A stretch of DNA of 51,192 nucleotides from Clostridia bacterium (GCA_900767815.1 CAAGAM010000039.1:1-51192), one strand, 5' to 3'. Counted from the stretch's first letter, positions 1 to 8,270 are shown. Translations and numbers: made by a program. Notes: a model not told the origin generated them from the letters alone.

Positions 1-483
1 CTGAAAACGACGAGCGAAAAAGCGGACTCCGATTTGAAAGCGGCAATCGACAAAGTGCAGACAAATTTGGATAAAGCGGTAAACGATTTAACTAAAACTG
101 TCGGCGACAATAAGAGCAATATAGAGGGTAAGCTTGCCGCGGTTAAGGAAGCTTACGAAGCGGCAGACGCGGTTATTAACGGAAATCTTAAGATGTTGAA
201 CGTTAACCTTGAAAACGAAGTATCGATGTTGGAAAAAGCATATAAAGAAGCGGATAACGCGCTTGCGGAGGCGATTAAAAAGGTTCAGGCTAACCTCGAC
301 GAGGCAAAAAGGCAACTTGAAAATAAAGACAACGAGTTGTCAAACGAGATTAAAATTCTTCGGGACACTACTAAAAATTTGATGATTGCGCTTATCGTTA
401 TCGGCGGCGTTCTACTGTCGCTTGGCGTGAGCGTGGTGGTTTTGTTCATCAAAAGAAAGGTTGGCGGAAGCGAGAAATCGTAA
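1..483 (+). CDS. C-terminal part of a coiled-coil, membrane-anchored protein (partial)
   Basis: The reading frame is open from the first base, so the gene begins upstream of the window; a TTG at 34 is not a convincing start. The visible 160 residues are Ala/Lys/Glu/Asp-rich with heptad spacing, consistent with a long coiled coil, and contain loosely repeated ~30-residue blocks (for example AYEAADAVINGNL and AYKEADNALAEAI). A hydrophobic segment near the end (LMIALIVIGGVLLSLGVSVV) is followed by the basic tail KRKVGGSEKS. That order suggests an extracellular coiled-coil stalk anchored by a C-terminal membrane helix, as in surface or sheath proteins. Function is unknown. A terminator-like hairpin follows at 551-586. 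Confidence 0.6.
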   Translation: MKTTSEKADSDLKAAIDKVQTNLDKAVNDLTKTVGDNKSNIEGKLAAVKEAYEAADAVINGNLKMLNVNLENEVSMLEKAYKEADNALAEAIKKVQANLDEAKRQLENKDNELSNEIKILRDTTKNLMIALIVIGGVLLSLGVSVVVLFIKRKVGGSEKS

Positions 484-550
484 GTAAATATAACTTAATC
501 AAGGTTTAAAGCTTTTATAAAACACAGCAAGGCAATAAGTTGCAGAAGTC

Positions 551-591
551 CACGTATAAGTCGATTAACTTGACTTTTACGTGGATTTTTA
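551..591 (+). terminator. Hairpin terminator built on the TATAAGTCGATTAA word
   Basis: The arms CACGTATAAGTC and GACTTTTACGTG pair with one mismatch around the loop GATTAACTT and are followed by GATTTTT. It sits 68 bp after the first gene. Its loop and inner stem match those of the hairpin after pyk at 32622, while the outer stem differs with compensating bases. Confidence 0.6.
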
Positions 592-786
592 AATGCTTGA
601 GCGATTGTTCGGCTCAATGTAAAATGTTTGGGTGTAGTAATTAAAAAAAATTCAAAATATTATTTTTGAATTGATATTTTCAAACTAAAAAATAGTTAAT
701 TACCGAAGCATAAAAATGTCGTTTCTCTGAATTTTTTAGAATCTCTTTATTTTGACCGTTCTTATTTTGCGGAATTGTGGCAAATG

Positions 787-936
787 AAAGTGTTCCCACT
801 TGGCGGAGTAATGTAAAACAAGGACGATTGAGACCGTCCTTGTTTTACATATTATAAGTATATTGTTAAATTGGGGGAAATGCCGTCGCCACGACTTATT
901 ATTTAATAAAATCGCTCAAAACGGCAAAGAGGGGCT
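787..936 (+). repeat. Left inverted-repeat arm of the arsR module
   Basis: Bases 787-810 are the reverse complement of 1820-1843 with one mismatch. Bases 869-936 match the reverse complement of 1734-1803 with a few differences. Shared words include GGGGGAAATGCCGTCGCC and AACGGCAAAGAGGGGCT. Between the two matched blocks this arm has an extra terminator-like hairpin (814-850). Confidence 0.75.
814..850 (+). terminator. Hairpin terminator, either strand
   Basis: TAAAACAAGGAC and GTCCTTGTTTTA form a perfect 12-bp stem around GATTGAGACC. It has A-rich and T-rich flanks, so it could stop transcription in either direction. It lies inside the left repeat arm and has no counterpart in the right arm. 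Confidence 0.6.
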
Positions 937-969
937 TCCTCAGTATTATTTTATTATTATTGTTACTAA

Positions 970-1140
970 TTACGTTGTGGAATTCATCGTGTTGAACGAG
1001 CCGTTTGCCGAGTTTGTATTCCGGCAGGAACATACCGTGGATGCTGCAAGCGCGAGCAGAAGCAAAACCTGAGTGAGATTTATATAACCATCGGCATATA
1101 AAAGATACAGAAGACCTAAAAGAACTATGTTGGAATTCAT
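970..1140 (-). CDS. Small membrane protein, 56 aa
   Basis: The start at 1140 is chosen because GGAGGTAAT lies directly upstream of the ATG; a longer reading frame upstream has no such site. Residues 4-36 are mostly hydrophobic (LLGLLYLLYADGYINLTQVL followed by LLLALAAS), which would make one or two short membrane helices. A Cys pair (CSC) and an Asn/Ser/Thr-rich tail follow. It is transcribed divergently from the ArsR gene, inside the inverted-repeat module. The function is not recognised; the arrangement suggests that the ArsR protein could control it. The 3' end lies just inside the left repeat arm. Confidence 0.6.
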   Translation of the reverse strand: MNSNIVLLGLLYLLYADGYINLTQVLLLLALAASTVCSCRNTNSANGSFNTMNSTT

Positions 1141-1208
1141 ATTACCTCCGAAAAAACAAAATTCTCTTTTATAATACTTTATGCGACATTTTTCGATTTT
1201 ATGTTTTA

Positions 1209-1238
1209 TTGACATGAATGTACATATGATAGTATAAT
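1209..1238 (+). promoter_or_regulatory. Sigma-A promoter of the arsR-like gene
   Basis: TTGACA (1209-1214), an 18-bp spacer and TATAAT (1233-1238). The spacer contains ATGTACAT, a short palindrome that could serve as an operator; that role is inference. Confidence 0.7.
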
Positions 1239-1288
1239 AAATACAAATATATGAGGTTGCGACGATTAAAATTTACTCGTTGCGGCTG

Positions 1289-1327
1289 CCGCCGAAAATC
1301 TGGAATTTAAATCCGATTTTCGGCGGC
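1289..1327 (+). other. Perfect 13-bp stem-loop in the arsR leader
   Basis: GCCGCCGAAAATC and GATTTTCGGCGGC pair perfectly around a 13-base loop. The 3' arm ends just before the AAAGGAG ribosome binding site, and there is no T-run. It therefore looks more like a translational control or RNA-stability element than a terminator. Confidence 0.55.
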
Positions 1328-1341
1328 AAAGGAGAATTGAT

Positions 1342-1683
1342 ATGGCTGTTGCGACGTTAATGATCGATAAAAAGACGTTCGATATGGTAGGCGATTATTT
1401 GCCGAGCGGAGAAGTTCTGGAAGATTTAGTTGGTTTTTTCGCCTTATTTTCGGATAAAACGAGAATGAAAATCTTATGCGCGCTATCGATATCCGAAATG
1501 TGCGTAACGGATTTAGCCGCGACGATAGGTTTGAATCAAACTACGCTCAGCCATCAGTTAAGGCTTATGCGTTCTATAGGCGCGGTAAGCGTAAGGCGCG
1601 AAGGAAAGATAATTTATTACGGAATTAAAGACGAACTTATAAACGATATAATTTTTAAGGGAATGGACTTTTTAAGCAAATAA
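1342..1683 (+). CDS. ArsR-family winged-helix transcriptional regulator
   Basis: A 113-residue protein of normal ArsR/SmtB length. The central part LFSDKTRMKILCALSISEMC, followed by TDLAATIGLNQTTLSHQLRL and then MRSIGAVSVRREGKIIYYGI, is the classical ArsR helix-turn-helix plus wing. Cys residues occur at MC (about 53), but the full ELCVC metal motif of ArsR is not present; SEMCVTDL keeps only one Cys at that place, so the signal sensed is unclear. The start has GGAGAA upstream. It is preceded by a strong promoter and a leader hairpin, and it is enclosed by inverted repeats together with the divergent small membrane gene. Confidence 0.85.
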   Translation: MAVATLMIDKKTFDMVGDYLPSGEVLEDLVGFFALFSDKTRMKILCALSISEMCVTDLAATIGLNQTTLSHQLRLMRSIGAVSVRREGKIIYYGIKDELINDIIFKGMDFLSK

Positions 1684-1733
1684 AAATCAAATCATAAAGT
1701 TTAATTGTAAGCCACTTATTTCAAGTAAAATAA

Positions 1734-1843
1734 AGCCCCTCTTTGCCGTTTTAAGCGATTCAAAACAACAATAAGTAGCGGCGACGGCATTTCCCCCAAA
1801 TTAAGTAGAAACTTACTTATACTCCGCCGAGTGGGAACACTTT
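1734..1843 (-). repeat. Right inverted-repeat arm of the arsR module
   Basis: Reverse-complement copy of the left arm (787-936), lacking the internal terminator hairpin. The two arms bound a unit of about 1.06 kb. Confidence 0.75.
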
Positions 1844-1900
1844 CCGCCGCGCGGCTTAAAAGTTAATGTCAGCGAAGACCTCTCTCGGCGCTCACGCGCC

Positions 1901-2016
1901 ACTCTCCCCGAAGGGGAAAGCTTTTTATCCCGACATTTGCGTGCCACTCTCCCCGAAGGGGAAAGCTTTTTATCCCGGCACTTGCGTGCCACTCTCCCCG
2001 AAGGGGAAAGCTTTTT
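1901..2016 (+). repeat. Three tandem 45-bp units, each with a terminator-like hairpin
   Basis: ACTCTCCCCGAAGGGGAAAG starts at 1901, 1946 and 1991, an exact 45-bp period; the third unit is cut short. In each unit CTCTCCCC and GGGGAAAG form a hairpin around GAA, followed by CTTTTT. An open frame runs across the repeats but has no ribosome binding site. The rest of 1844-2122 holds no gene I can support. Confidence 0.8.
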
Positions 2017-2122
2017 GCCGAATAAATTTTATTATTGTATTTCAAATAAGCGGTAATGAACGATCTTTAATCGGATTAAATCGTAAAAACCTGCCTATAA
2101 GTCGATTATCCGGGTAAAATTA

Positions 2123-2160
2123 AAATAAAACGCGTTGCGGAATTTGCAACGCGTTTTAAA
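2123..2160 (-). terminator. Terminator of fba
   Basis: AAAACGCGTTGC and GCAACGCGTTTT form a perfect 12-bp stem. On the minus strand it is followed by ATTTTAATTTT. It lies 23 bp past the fba stop codon. Confidence 0.8.
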
Positions 2161-2182
2161 CTTTATTAGACTTGTGTAAAAA

Positions 2183-3130
2183 TTATCTGCATTCGTCTGC
2201 TTTGCCGGCGCAACCCAGAACGTCAACGAGCTTGTGTTCGACGATCTTCTGAACGTTGGCTCTTGCGTCTCCGAGATACTGTCTCGGGTCGAAATGGTCG
2301 GGATGTTCGAACATGTGCTGACGGATAGCCGCGGTGCATGCCATACGAAGGTCGGAATCGATGTTGATCTTGCAGACAGCCATAGTAGCGGCTTTGCGGA
2401 GCATTTCTTCGGGAATACCTATTGCATCGGGCATTTTTCCGCCGAATTCGTTTATAGTTTTAACGAACTCCTGAGGAACGGAGGACGCGCCGTGAAGAAC
2501 GATCGGGAAACCGGGAAGACGTTTGCCGACTTCCTCTAAGATGTCGAAACGAAGCTGAGGTTTCTGACCGGGCTTGAATTTATATGCGCCGTGCGAAGTT
2601 CCGATAGCTATTGCAAGCGAATCGATACCCGTTTTGGTCGCGAATTCGTAAACTTCGTCGGGGTCGGTGAACATAGCGTCGTCCGAATGAACTTTAACGT
2701 CGTCTTCGATGCCCGCAAGTTTGCCGAGTTCGGCTTCGACGGTAACGTTTCTGTCATGCGCGTAGGCAACGACTTCCTTTGTGATTTCGATGTTTTTAGC
2801 AAGTTCGTATTTCGAAGCGTCGATCATAACGGACGTGAAGCCGTTATCGATGCAACTCTTGCAAAGGTCGAAACAATCGCCGTGGTCGAGGTGAAGAACG
2901 ATCGGAAGACCCGAATCTTCTTCTGCGGCAAGAACGAGGTGTTTGAGGTATTTGGGGTTGGCATACTTTCTTGCGCCCGATGAAACCTGAAGGATAAGGG
3001 GAGCGTTCTGAGCTTTGCCCGCATTTACGATACCTTGAATCGTTTCCATGTTGTTTACGTTGAATGCGCCGATAGCGTAACCGCCTTTATAAGCCATTTC
3101 AAACATTTTTTTAGAATTGACAAGTGGCAT
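2183..3130 (-). CDS. fba: Class II fructose-1,6-bisphosphate aldolase
   Basis: Cleaves fructose-1,6-bisphosphate to dihydroxyacetone phosphate and glyceraldehyde 3-phosphate in the cytoplasm, using zinc. The 315 residues form a complete class II enzyme. The N-terminus carries GYAIGAFNVNNMETIQ; the zinc-site His is in IVLHLDHGDC (H83); further family His residues sit in IGTSHGAYK and VLHGASSVP. The start has GGAGG five bases upstream and a TTGCAG-17-TATAAT promoter (3160-3188), so the gene is monocistronic between its own promoter and terminator. Confidence 0.95.
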   Translation of the reverse strand: MPLVNSKKMFEMAYKGGYAIGAFNVNNMETIQGIVNAGKAQNAPLILQVSSGARKYANPKYLKHLVLAAEEDSGLPIVLHLDHGDCFDLCKSCIDNGFTSVMIDASKYELAKNIEITKEVVAYAHDRNVTVEAELGKLAGIEDDVKVHSDDAMFTDPDEVYEFATKTGIDSLAIAIGTSHGAYKFKPGQKPQLRFDILEEVGKRLPGFPIVLHGASSVPQEFVKTINEFGGKMPDAIGIPEEMLRKAATMAVCKINIDSDLRMACTAAIRQHMFEHPDHFDPRQYLGDARANVQKIVEHKLVDVLGCAGKADECR

Positions 3131-3159
3131 AATTGTCCTCCGAAAATTTATTCGAGAAT

Positions 3160-3188
3160 ATTATACACTTTTTTTCTTTTTACTGCAA
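3160..3188 (-). promoter_or_regulatory. Sigma-A promoter of fba
   Basis: On the minus strand TTGCAG, a 17-bp spacer and TATAAT; the -10 lies 30 bp before the start codon. Confidence 0.75.
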
Positions 3189-3286
3189 ATATTTTAAGCC
3201 GTATTGTTGATTTTTTTATTGCTTTGTCGGATTTAGAATTTCTTTTGTGAATATTAGCGGACAATTTCCCTATCTGATTAAAAAAG

Positions 3287-3315
3287 TTTACAAATTTCAT
3301 AATTTCATATATAAT
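3287..3315 (+). promoter_or_regulatory. Sigma-A promoter of manA
   Basis: TTTACA (3287-3292), a 17-bp spacer and TATAAT (3310-3315). The transcript would carry a leader of about 85 bases with a small GTCTT/AAGAC hairpin. Confidence 0.7.
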
Positions 3316-3405
3316 AAGGTATATAAGTTACGATCGTCTTTTTGAAGAAGACGGCTTCAAAAACCGAAATCGGGCATAAAGAACGGAAAATCGCGGGGTG
3401 AGGAT

Positions 3406-4419
3406 ATGGACGAAAAAATTTACAGATTATTTCCCGAATGCAAGGACTATCTTTGGGGCGGGGAAAGGCTTAAAACGGAATACGGAAAAATTACGGATAA
3501 AACCCCGTGCGCGGAAAGCTGGGAGCTTTCGTTTCATAAGGACGGGCTTACGAAAATTGCGGACGGCAGGACTTTAAAAGAAGTCGTAACGCCCGGAATG
3601 CTCGGAAAAAACTGCGAAAGATTTCAATTTTTTCCCGTGCTTATAAAGCTTATAGACGCGAAGCGGAATTTGTCGGTGCAAGTACATCCGTCGGACGATT
3701 ACGCGCTTAAATACGAAAACTCTTACGGTAAAACCGAAATGTGGTATATCGTCGGCGCCGAAGAGGGCGCGGGAATTTATTGCGGCTTTAAGCGCGACAC
3801 TTCGAAAGAGGAATTTCTCGATTACCTTAATAAAGGGAAAGTCGAAGAGCTTCTCAATTTTATTCCCGTGAAAAAAGGCGAAAGTTATTTCATTGCTTCG
3901 GGAACGGTGCATGCGATCGGCGCGGGTTGCCTTATCTGCGAAATACAGCAAAACAGCAACTTAACTTACAGGGTTTACGATTACAATCGCCGCGGCGCGG
4001 ACGGTAAACTTCGCGAACTTCACGTCGATAAAGCCGTGAACGTAATAAATTTCAAAAAATACGCTCCCGTAACTTTTGAAAACGAGGCGGGCGAAAACGG
4101 TAAAATTCTCGCAAAGTGTAATTATTTTAACGTTTCGGAGCTTGAGCTTGACGGCGAAAAGGAGATTTTTAACCAGAACAGTTTTACGAGCGTAACCGTT
4201 GTCGAGGGCGCGGGCGAAATTTCGGGCGAGAATATCAACGGCGGAGAGATTAACGGCGGGAATAAAGGCGATAAGTTCAAAAAGGGCGACAGCTTTTTTA
4301 TTCCGTGCGGAGTGAAAGCCGAAATAAAAGGAAAAGCGTCGATAATAATTACCGACGTTCCCGACGCGCAGACCGATTGCGACCGACAGGTCGGCGGGCG
4401 GTGCGATCGTGACAAATAA
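3406..4419 (+). CDS. manA: Class I mannose-6-phosphate isomerase
   Basis: Interconverts mannose 6-phosphate and fructose 6-phosphate, linking mannose metabolism to glycolysis. Features of the zinc-dependent cupin family are clear: YLWGGERLKTEYG at the N-terminus, the metal-site stretch SVQVHPSDDYALKYE, KTEMWYIV, then GTVHAIGAGCLICEIQQNS and LTYRVYDYNR. At 337 residues it matches the short Firmicutes form. A Gly/Asn-rich insertion (GENINGGEINGGNKGDKF) occupies a loop near residue 275. The C-terminal 12 residues after IIITDVPDA are unusually Arg/Asp/Gly-rich. The start has GGGGTGAGG upstream. Confidence 0.93.
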   Translation: MDEKIYRLFPECKDYLWGGERLKTEYGKITDKTPCAESWELSFHKDGLTKIADGRTLKEVVTPGMLGKNCERFQFFPVLIKLIDAKRNLSVQVHPSDDYALKYENSYGKTEMWYIVGAEEGAGIYCGFKRDTSKEEFLDYLNKGKVEELLNFIPVKKGESYFIASGTVHAIGAGCLICEIQQNSNLTYRVYDYNRRGADGKLRELHVDKAVNVINFKKYAPVTFENEAGENGKILAKCNYFNVSELELDGEKEIFNQNSFTSVTVVEGAGEISGENINGGEINGGNKGDKFKKGDSFFIPCGVKAEIKGKASIIITDVPDAQTDCDRQVGGRCDRDK

Positions 4420-4545
4420 AATTTGCCGCCGCGAGGTTGGAAGGTAATTTTCATTTTGTTTTACCTTTTACGACTTTAATTTTTTATACAAATCGGCTAA
4501 TATATAGGCTAAATTTAAAGGGGGAAAAGAGGAAAGGAGGATAAT

Positions 4546-6930
4546 ATGGACGGATTTAAAGATTTAAGAATCGGCGAAAACGATTCTGATACGGAAAATA
4601 TCATTTACAGTCCCGAAATCAAAACCATGCCTATGGTTGCGCTTCGGGGAAAGGTTGTTTTGCCAAACGTTTTCACGTCTTTCGACGTGGGCAGAATAAA
4701 ATCTCTTGCGGCGATAAACGCGGCTGTCGATACCGAGGATTCGCTTATTTTCGTGTCTGCTCAAAGAGACGCGCGCGTTGAAGATCCCGTTATAAGCGAC
4801 GTTTGCGAAGTGGGGACGGTTTGCCGCATAAAGCATATCACGCGTATGCCGGGCGATAATATCAAAGTTAACGTAAACGCGCTTTTTGCGGCGGAAATCG
4901 TTACGCGCGAGCAGAACGAGAATTATTTTCTGGTTACGGTTAAGGAGCGTATTGCGGAAGGCGGCGAGGAGGCCGAAACGGAAGCATATCTTCGCGTTGT
5001 CAAAACCGAACTCGCCAATTTTATAAAACAACCCGACGTCAAAGTGAATAAAGAGGTTTTTGCGAATATTCTCGCTCTGGACAGAGCGGAGGATTTCGTC
5101 AACGCCGCAACTTATAACATGAATTTCAAAGAGGGCGACAAACAGCACGTTCTCGAACTTGTAAACGTCAGGGACAAGCTTTACGCCTTTTTCAACTATC
5201 TCGTTCACGAAATCGAGATAGTGAAAACCGAGCGCGAAATTTCCGAAAAAGTTAAGGCGAGCGTAGAGAAAAATCAGAGAGAATTTTATCTCCGCGAAAG
5301 GCTGAAAGCCATACATAGCGAACTCGGCGACGACGAAGACGAAAAAGAACGCTTAAAACAGCGCATTCTCAACAAAAAAATGCCGAAAGAAGTTGAAGAA
5401 AAGGCATTGAAAGAGCTTTCGAGAATGGATAAAATGAATCCTTCTTCGCCCGATTACACGGTGCTTGCCACATATATCGACTGGCTTTTGGATCTTCCGT
5501 TTTCGGAAGAGAGCAAAGACAGGGAAAGTTTGTCGGACGCTGTCGATATCCTGGAAGAGGACCATTACGGACTTGAAAAAATCAAACAGAGAATTATCGA
5601 ATATCTCGCCGTTTTAAAGCTTACGGGCAAAATCGGCGGTTCCATTCTTTGCCTTTACGGACCTCCGGGAGTGGGTAAAACCTCGATCGCGAAGTCGGTT
5701 GCGAGGGCTTTGGACAGAAAGTTCGTGAGGATGAGCCTCGGCGGGGTTAAGGACGAAGCCGAGATCCGCGGACACAGAAAAACTTACGTCGGCGCGATGC
5801 CCGGCAGAATCATGTATGCGATGAAAGAGGCGGGAACGGTAAATCCCGTGATTCTTCTCGATGAAATAGACAAGCTGTCGAGCGATTTAAGGGGCGATCC
5901 CGCAAGCGCGCTTTTAGAGGTTTTAGACCCCGAACAGAACGTTACTTTCCGCGATCGTTACCTTGAAATACCGTATGATCTTTCAAAAGTTCTGTTCATA
6001 ACGACGGCAAACTCGCTCGATACGATCCCTTCGCCGCTCCTTGACAGAATGGAAATCTTAGAGCTTAGCGGCTACACGAGAAACGAAAAAGCGGAGATTG
6101 CAAAACGCTATCTCGTGCCGAAACAGATAGCTAAAAACGGACTCGACGACAAACGTATTGAGTTCACCGAAAGCGGCGTTTATCGACTTATAGACGGGTT
6201 TACGCGTGAAGCTGGCGTCAGAAATCTCGAAAGAGAGATAGGTTCTTGTTGCAGAAAAATAGCAACGAAAGTTGCGGACGGAAAACGCAAAAAGAAATAC
6301 GTTATAAACGACAAAGAGGTTGAAGAGCTTCTCGGCGCGGACAGATTTTCTTATACGGACGAGCTTCGCGAAGACGAAGTCGGCTGCGCGACGGGGCTTG
6401 CCTGGACTCAGGTCGGCGGAATGACGCTGCCCGTTGAAGTCGCGCTCTTTAAGGGCAAGGGCAATCTTTACCTTACGGGTAAGCTCGGCGACGTAATGCA
6501 GGAAAGCGCGAAAATCGCACTCACTTATGTAAAAATGCATGCGGACGAACTCGGAATCGACGAGAAAAAGTTTGAGGAAGAGGACGTACACGTTCACGTC
6601 CCCGAAGGCGCAACGCCTAAGGACGGACCGAGCGCGGGCGTTACGCTCACCACGGCGATAACTTCGGCGTTCACGGGCAAAAAGGTGCGCGGAGACGTCG
6701 CGATGACGGGAGAGGTCACCCTTCGCGGAAAGGTTCTTCCCATCGGCGGACTTAAAGAAAAATCGCTTGCGGCATACAGGCTCGGCATAAGAAACGTAAT
6801 TATCCCCAAGCGCAATGAAAAGGACCTCGAAGAAATCCCAGCGAATATCAGAAACGAAATAAAGTTCATTCCCGTATCGACCGTAAACGAAGTGTTAAAC
6901 GCGGCGATTTTGGGCATAAATTTGCGTTGA
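4546..6930 (+). CDS. lon: ATP-dependent protease La (Lon)
   Basis: A 794-residue LonA protease that degrades misfolded and regulatory proteins in the cytoplasm. Domain order is the N-terminal substrate-binding domain (about 20-210), a coiled-coil linker, the AAA+ module with Walker A GPPGVGKTS (about 371) and Walker B ILLDEIDKL, then the protease domain with the catalytic serine in PKDGPSAG (about 696) and lysine in GGLKEKSLAA (about 738). AAAGGAGG lies just before the start. It is followed after 10 bp by engB, the usual Firmicutes pair. One copy of the dispersed word (TATAAGTCGATA, minus strand, 6181-6192) lies inside the coding sequence. Confidence 0.97.
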   Translation: MDGFKDLRIGENDSDTENIIYSPEIKTMPMVALRGKVVLPNVFTSFDVGRIKSLAAINAAVDTEDSLIFVSAQRDARVEDPVISDVCEVGTVCRIKHITRMPGDNIKVNVNALFAAEIVTREQNENYFLVTVKERIAEGGEEAETEAYLRVVKTELANFIKQPDVKVNKEVFANILALDRAEDFVNAATYNMNFKEGDKQHVLELVNVRDKLYAFFNYLVHEIEIVKTEREISEKVKASVEKNQREFYLRERLKAIHSELGDDEDEKERLKQRILNKKMPKEVEEKALKELSRMDKMNPSSPDYTVLATYIDWLLDLPFSEESKDRESLSDAVDILEEDHYGLEKIKQRIIEYLAVLKLTGKIGGSILCLYGPPGVGKTSIAKSVARALDRKFVRMSLGGVKDEAEIRGHRKTYVGAMPGRIMYAMKEAGTVNPVILLDEIDKLSSDLRGDPASALLEVLDPEQNVTFRDRYLEIPYDLSKVLFITTANSLDTIPSPLLDRMEILELSGYTRNEKAEIAKRYLVPKQIAKNGLDDKRIEFTESGVYRLIDGFTREAGVRNLEREIGSCCRKIATKVADGKRKKKYVINDKEVEELLGADRFSYTDELREDEVGCATGLAWTQVGGMTLPVEVALFKGKGNLYLTGKLGDVMQESAKIALTYVKMHADELGIDEKKFEEEDVHVHVPEGATPKDGPSAGVTLTTAITSAFTGKKVRGDVAMTGEVTLRGKVLPIGGLKEKSLAAYRLGIRNVIIPKRNEKDLEEIPANIRNEIKFIPVSTVNEVLNAAILGINLR

Positions 6931-6940
6931 GGTTGGCGGC

Positions 6941-7591
6941 ATGATTATAAAAAACGCAACGTTCATAACTTCAGCGGCTTCGCCCGCGCAGTTCATAAAG
7001 CCCGATAAACCGATAATAGCGGTTGTGGGTAAGTCCAACGTCGGCAAAAGTTCGTTCATCAACATGCTTGCCAATCAGAAAAAGCTTGCAAAAACATCCG
7101 ACACCCCGGGGCGCACGAGACTGGTAAATTATTTCGATTTCGGCGAGTTTGTTCTTGCCGATCTCCCCGGTTACGGCTACGCCAAAGTTTCCAAAGCCGA
7201 AAAAGAGAAGTGGGGCGTGACCATGCAGAAGTTTTTTTCCGATAAGTCCAACGCGAGCTACGTTTTTTCGCTTGTGGATATCAGGCATAAGCCCACCGCG
7301 GACGACGTAACGATGGTGAATTTTCTTCATTCGTGCGCTTTTCCGTTCAGTTTCATCGCAACAAAAGCCGACAAACTTTCGAGAATGCAGGTTAAAAACA
7401 ACGTTGCGGACATAGCGCGGTTTTTCGCGGTTACCCCGCATAACGTAATCGCCGTATCTTCGGAAACGCGGCAAGGAAAAGAAGAAGTGCTTTCAAAACT
7501 TGACGAAATTTTGCAGAATATACAGCTTTACGGCAGCTCGGAAGCCGAGGGCGAAGAAGATGAGACGGGAGAGGAGACGGAAGATGAATAA
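6941..7591 (+). CDS. engB: Ribosome-biogenesis GTPase EngB (YsxC/YihA)
   Basis: Small GTPase needed for 50S subunit assembly. G1 is GKSNVGKSSF (about residue 29), G3 is DLPGYGYAK, G4 is ATKADKLS and G5 is VSSETRQG, all in order. The body is the usual ~195 residues, extended by an acidic tail (EAEGEEDETGEETEDE) that is not part of the conserved fold. It is co-transcribed with lon (10-bp gap), and its last 8 bases overlap the next small membrane gene, so the three probably form one operon. Confidence 0.95.
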   Translation: MIIKNATFITSAASPAQFIKPDKPIIAVVGKSNVGKSSFINMLANQKKLAKTSDTPGRTRLVNYFDFGEFVLADLPGYGYAKVSKAEKEKWGVTMQKFFSDKSNASYVFSLVDIRHKPTADDVTMVNFLHSCAFPFSFIATKADKLSRMQVKNNVADIARFFAVTPHNVIAVSSETRQGKEEVLSKLDEILQNIQLYGSSEAEGEEDETGEETEDE

Positions 7592-7826
7592 TAACGGCAA
7601 CAGACCGAATAACGCGATATCGTGGATATTCCGCATTGCGGCATACCTCTGCTACGCTTTGGCGATAGTCTTTTTTCTGATGCGCGGGGCGGGCAGCAAC
7701 CTCGGCAGCCTGCCGATATGGATGATCGTGGCGGGCGCGGCGCTGAGTTTCGTCTCCGCGTTTGTCAATCTAAAATATAAAAACAACGCAGATAACGATG
7801 ATAACCCCGACAATAAAAAGGAATAA
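7584..7826 (+). CDS. Small two-helix membrane protein, 80 aa
   Basis: The start at 7584 is preferred because GGAGACGGA precedes it and because translation from there gives a plausible membrane protein. An Asn-rich start is followed by two hydrophobic segments (IAAYLCYALAIVFFL and IWMIVAGAALSFVSAFV) and an Asp/Asn/Lys tail. It overlaps the end of engB by 8 bp, which implies translational coupling in the lon-engB transcript. No function is recognised. An earlier in-frame start at 7500 lies inside engB and gives an Arg-rich extension unlike a real N-terminus. Confidence 0.6.
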   Translation: MNNNGNRPNNAISWIFRIAAYLCYALAIVFFLMRGAGSNLGSLPIWMIVAGAALSFVSAFVNLKYKNNADNDDNPDNKKE

Positions 7827-7874
7827 AGCAGAAAAAATTCTATAGTGGCGATTTTAGTGACAATGTTCATATGG

Positions 7875-7903
7875 TTGACATTTGAATTTTAACAGAGTAT
7901 AAT
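7875..7903 (+). promoter_or_regulatory. Consensus sigma-A promoter of the zinc-ribbon gene
   Basis: TTGACA (7875-7880), a 17-bp spacer and TATAAT (7898-7903), both hexamers perfect. Confidence 0.85.
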
Positions 7904-7943
7904 ATATACAACAAAGCCTTTCAAGGCTATTGCGGAGGTATTT

Positions 7944-8270
7944 ATGAAATATTGTTCAAAGTGTGGGAATGAACTGCTTGACGACGCCGTTATTTGCCCG
8001 AAATGCGGGTGTGCGGTTGAGGGAATGAGAAATCCCGAGGCGGTTGACAATCGGTCCGGTTTGCAGACTGCTGCGAAAATCTTTATGATCATCGGGTGTA
8101 TAGCGATAGGTTGGTGCCTTATACCGCTTGCCTGGTGTATTCCGATGACTGTGTCGTACTTCGGCAAAACGGAACGAGGAGAACGCGTAAGCACCGGGTT
8201 TAAAATTTGTACTTTATTGTTTGTAAACATGATAGCCGGCATTTTAATGTTGTGCGACGACGCAAACTGA
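7944..8270 (+). CDS. Zinc-ribbon membrane protein
   Basis: A 108-residue protein that begins with a CxxC-x12-CxxC zinc ribbon (YCSKCGNELLDDAVICPKCG), followed by a linker and two hydrophobic segments (AAKIFMIIGCIAIGWCLIPL and FKICTLLFVNMIAGILML). This zinc_ribbon_2-plus-membrane layout is widespread in Clostridia and has no assigned biochemical role. The start follows GGAGG by 6 bases. It stands alone between its own promoter and the terminator at 8310. Confidence 0.75.
   Translation: MKYCSKCGNELLDDAVICPKCGCAVEGMRNPEAVDNRSGLQTAAKIFMIIGCIAIGWCLIPLAWCIPMTVSYFGKTERGERVSTGFKICTLLFVNMIAGILMLCDDAN

Noticed and set aside
841..866. dif-like XerCD site (TTTTACATATTATAAGTATA)
   Set aside because: Only one half-site resembles a Firmicutes dif; the other arm and spacer do not match, and it lies far from the phage-like insert.
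863..1072. Plus-strand 69-aa frame
   Set aside because: Lies in the inverted repeat and opposite the 56-aa gene, which has the better ribosome binding site.
1901..2016. Possible CRISPR array
   Set aside because: Units are strictly tandem with near-identical 'spacers', only three copies and no cas genes.
1866..2117. Open frame of 83 codons with a 15-residue repeat (PLSPKGKAF type)
   Set aside because: It is produced by the 45-bp tandem hairpin units, has no ribosome binding site, and the repeats read better as terminator-like elements.
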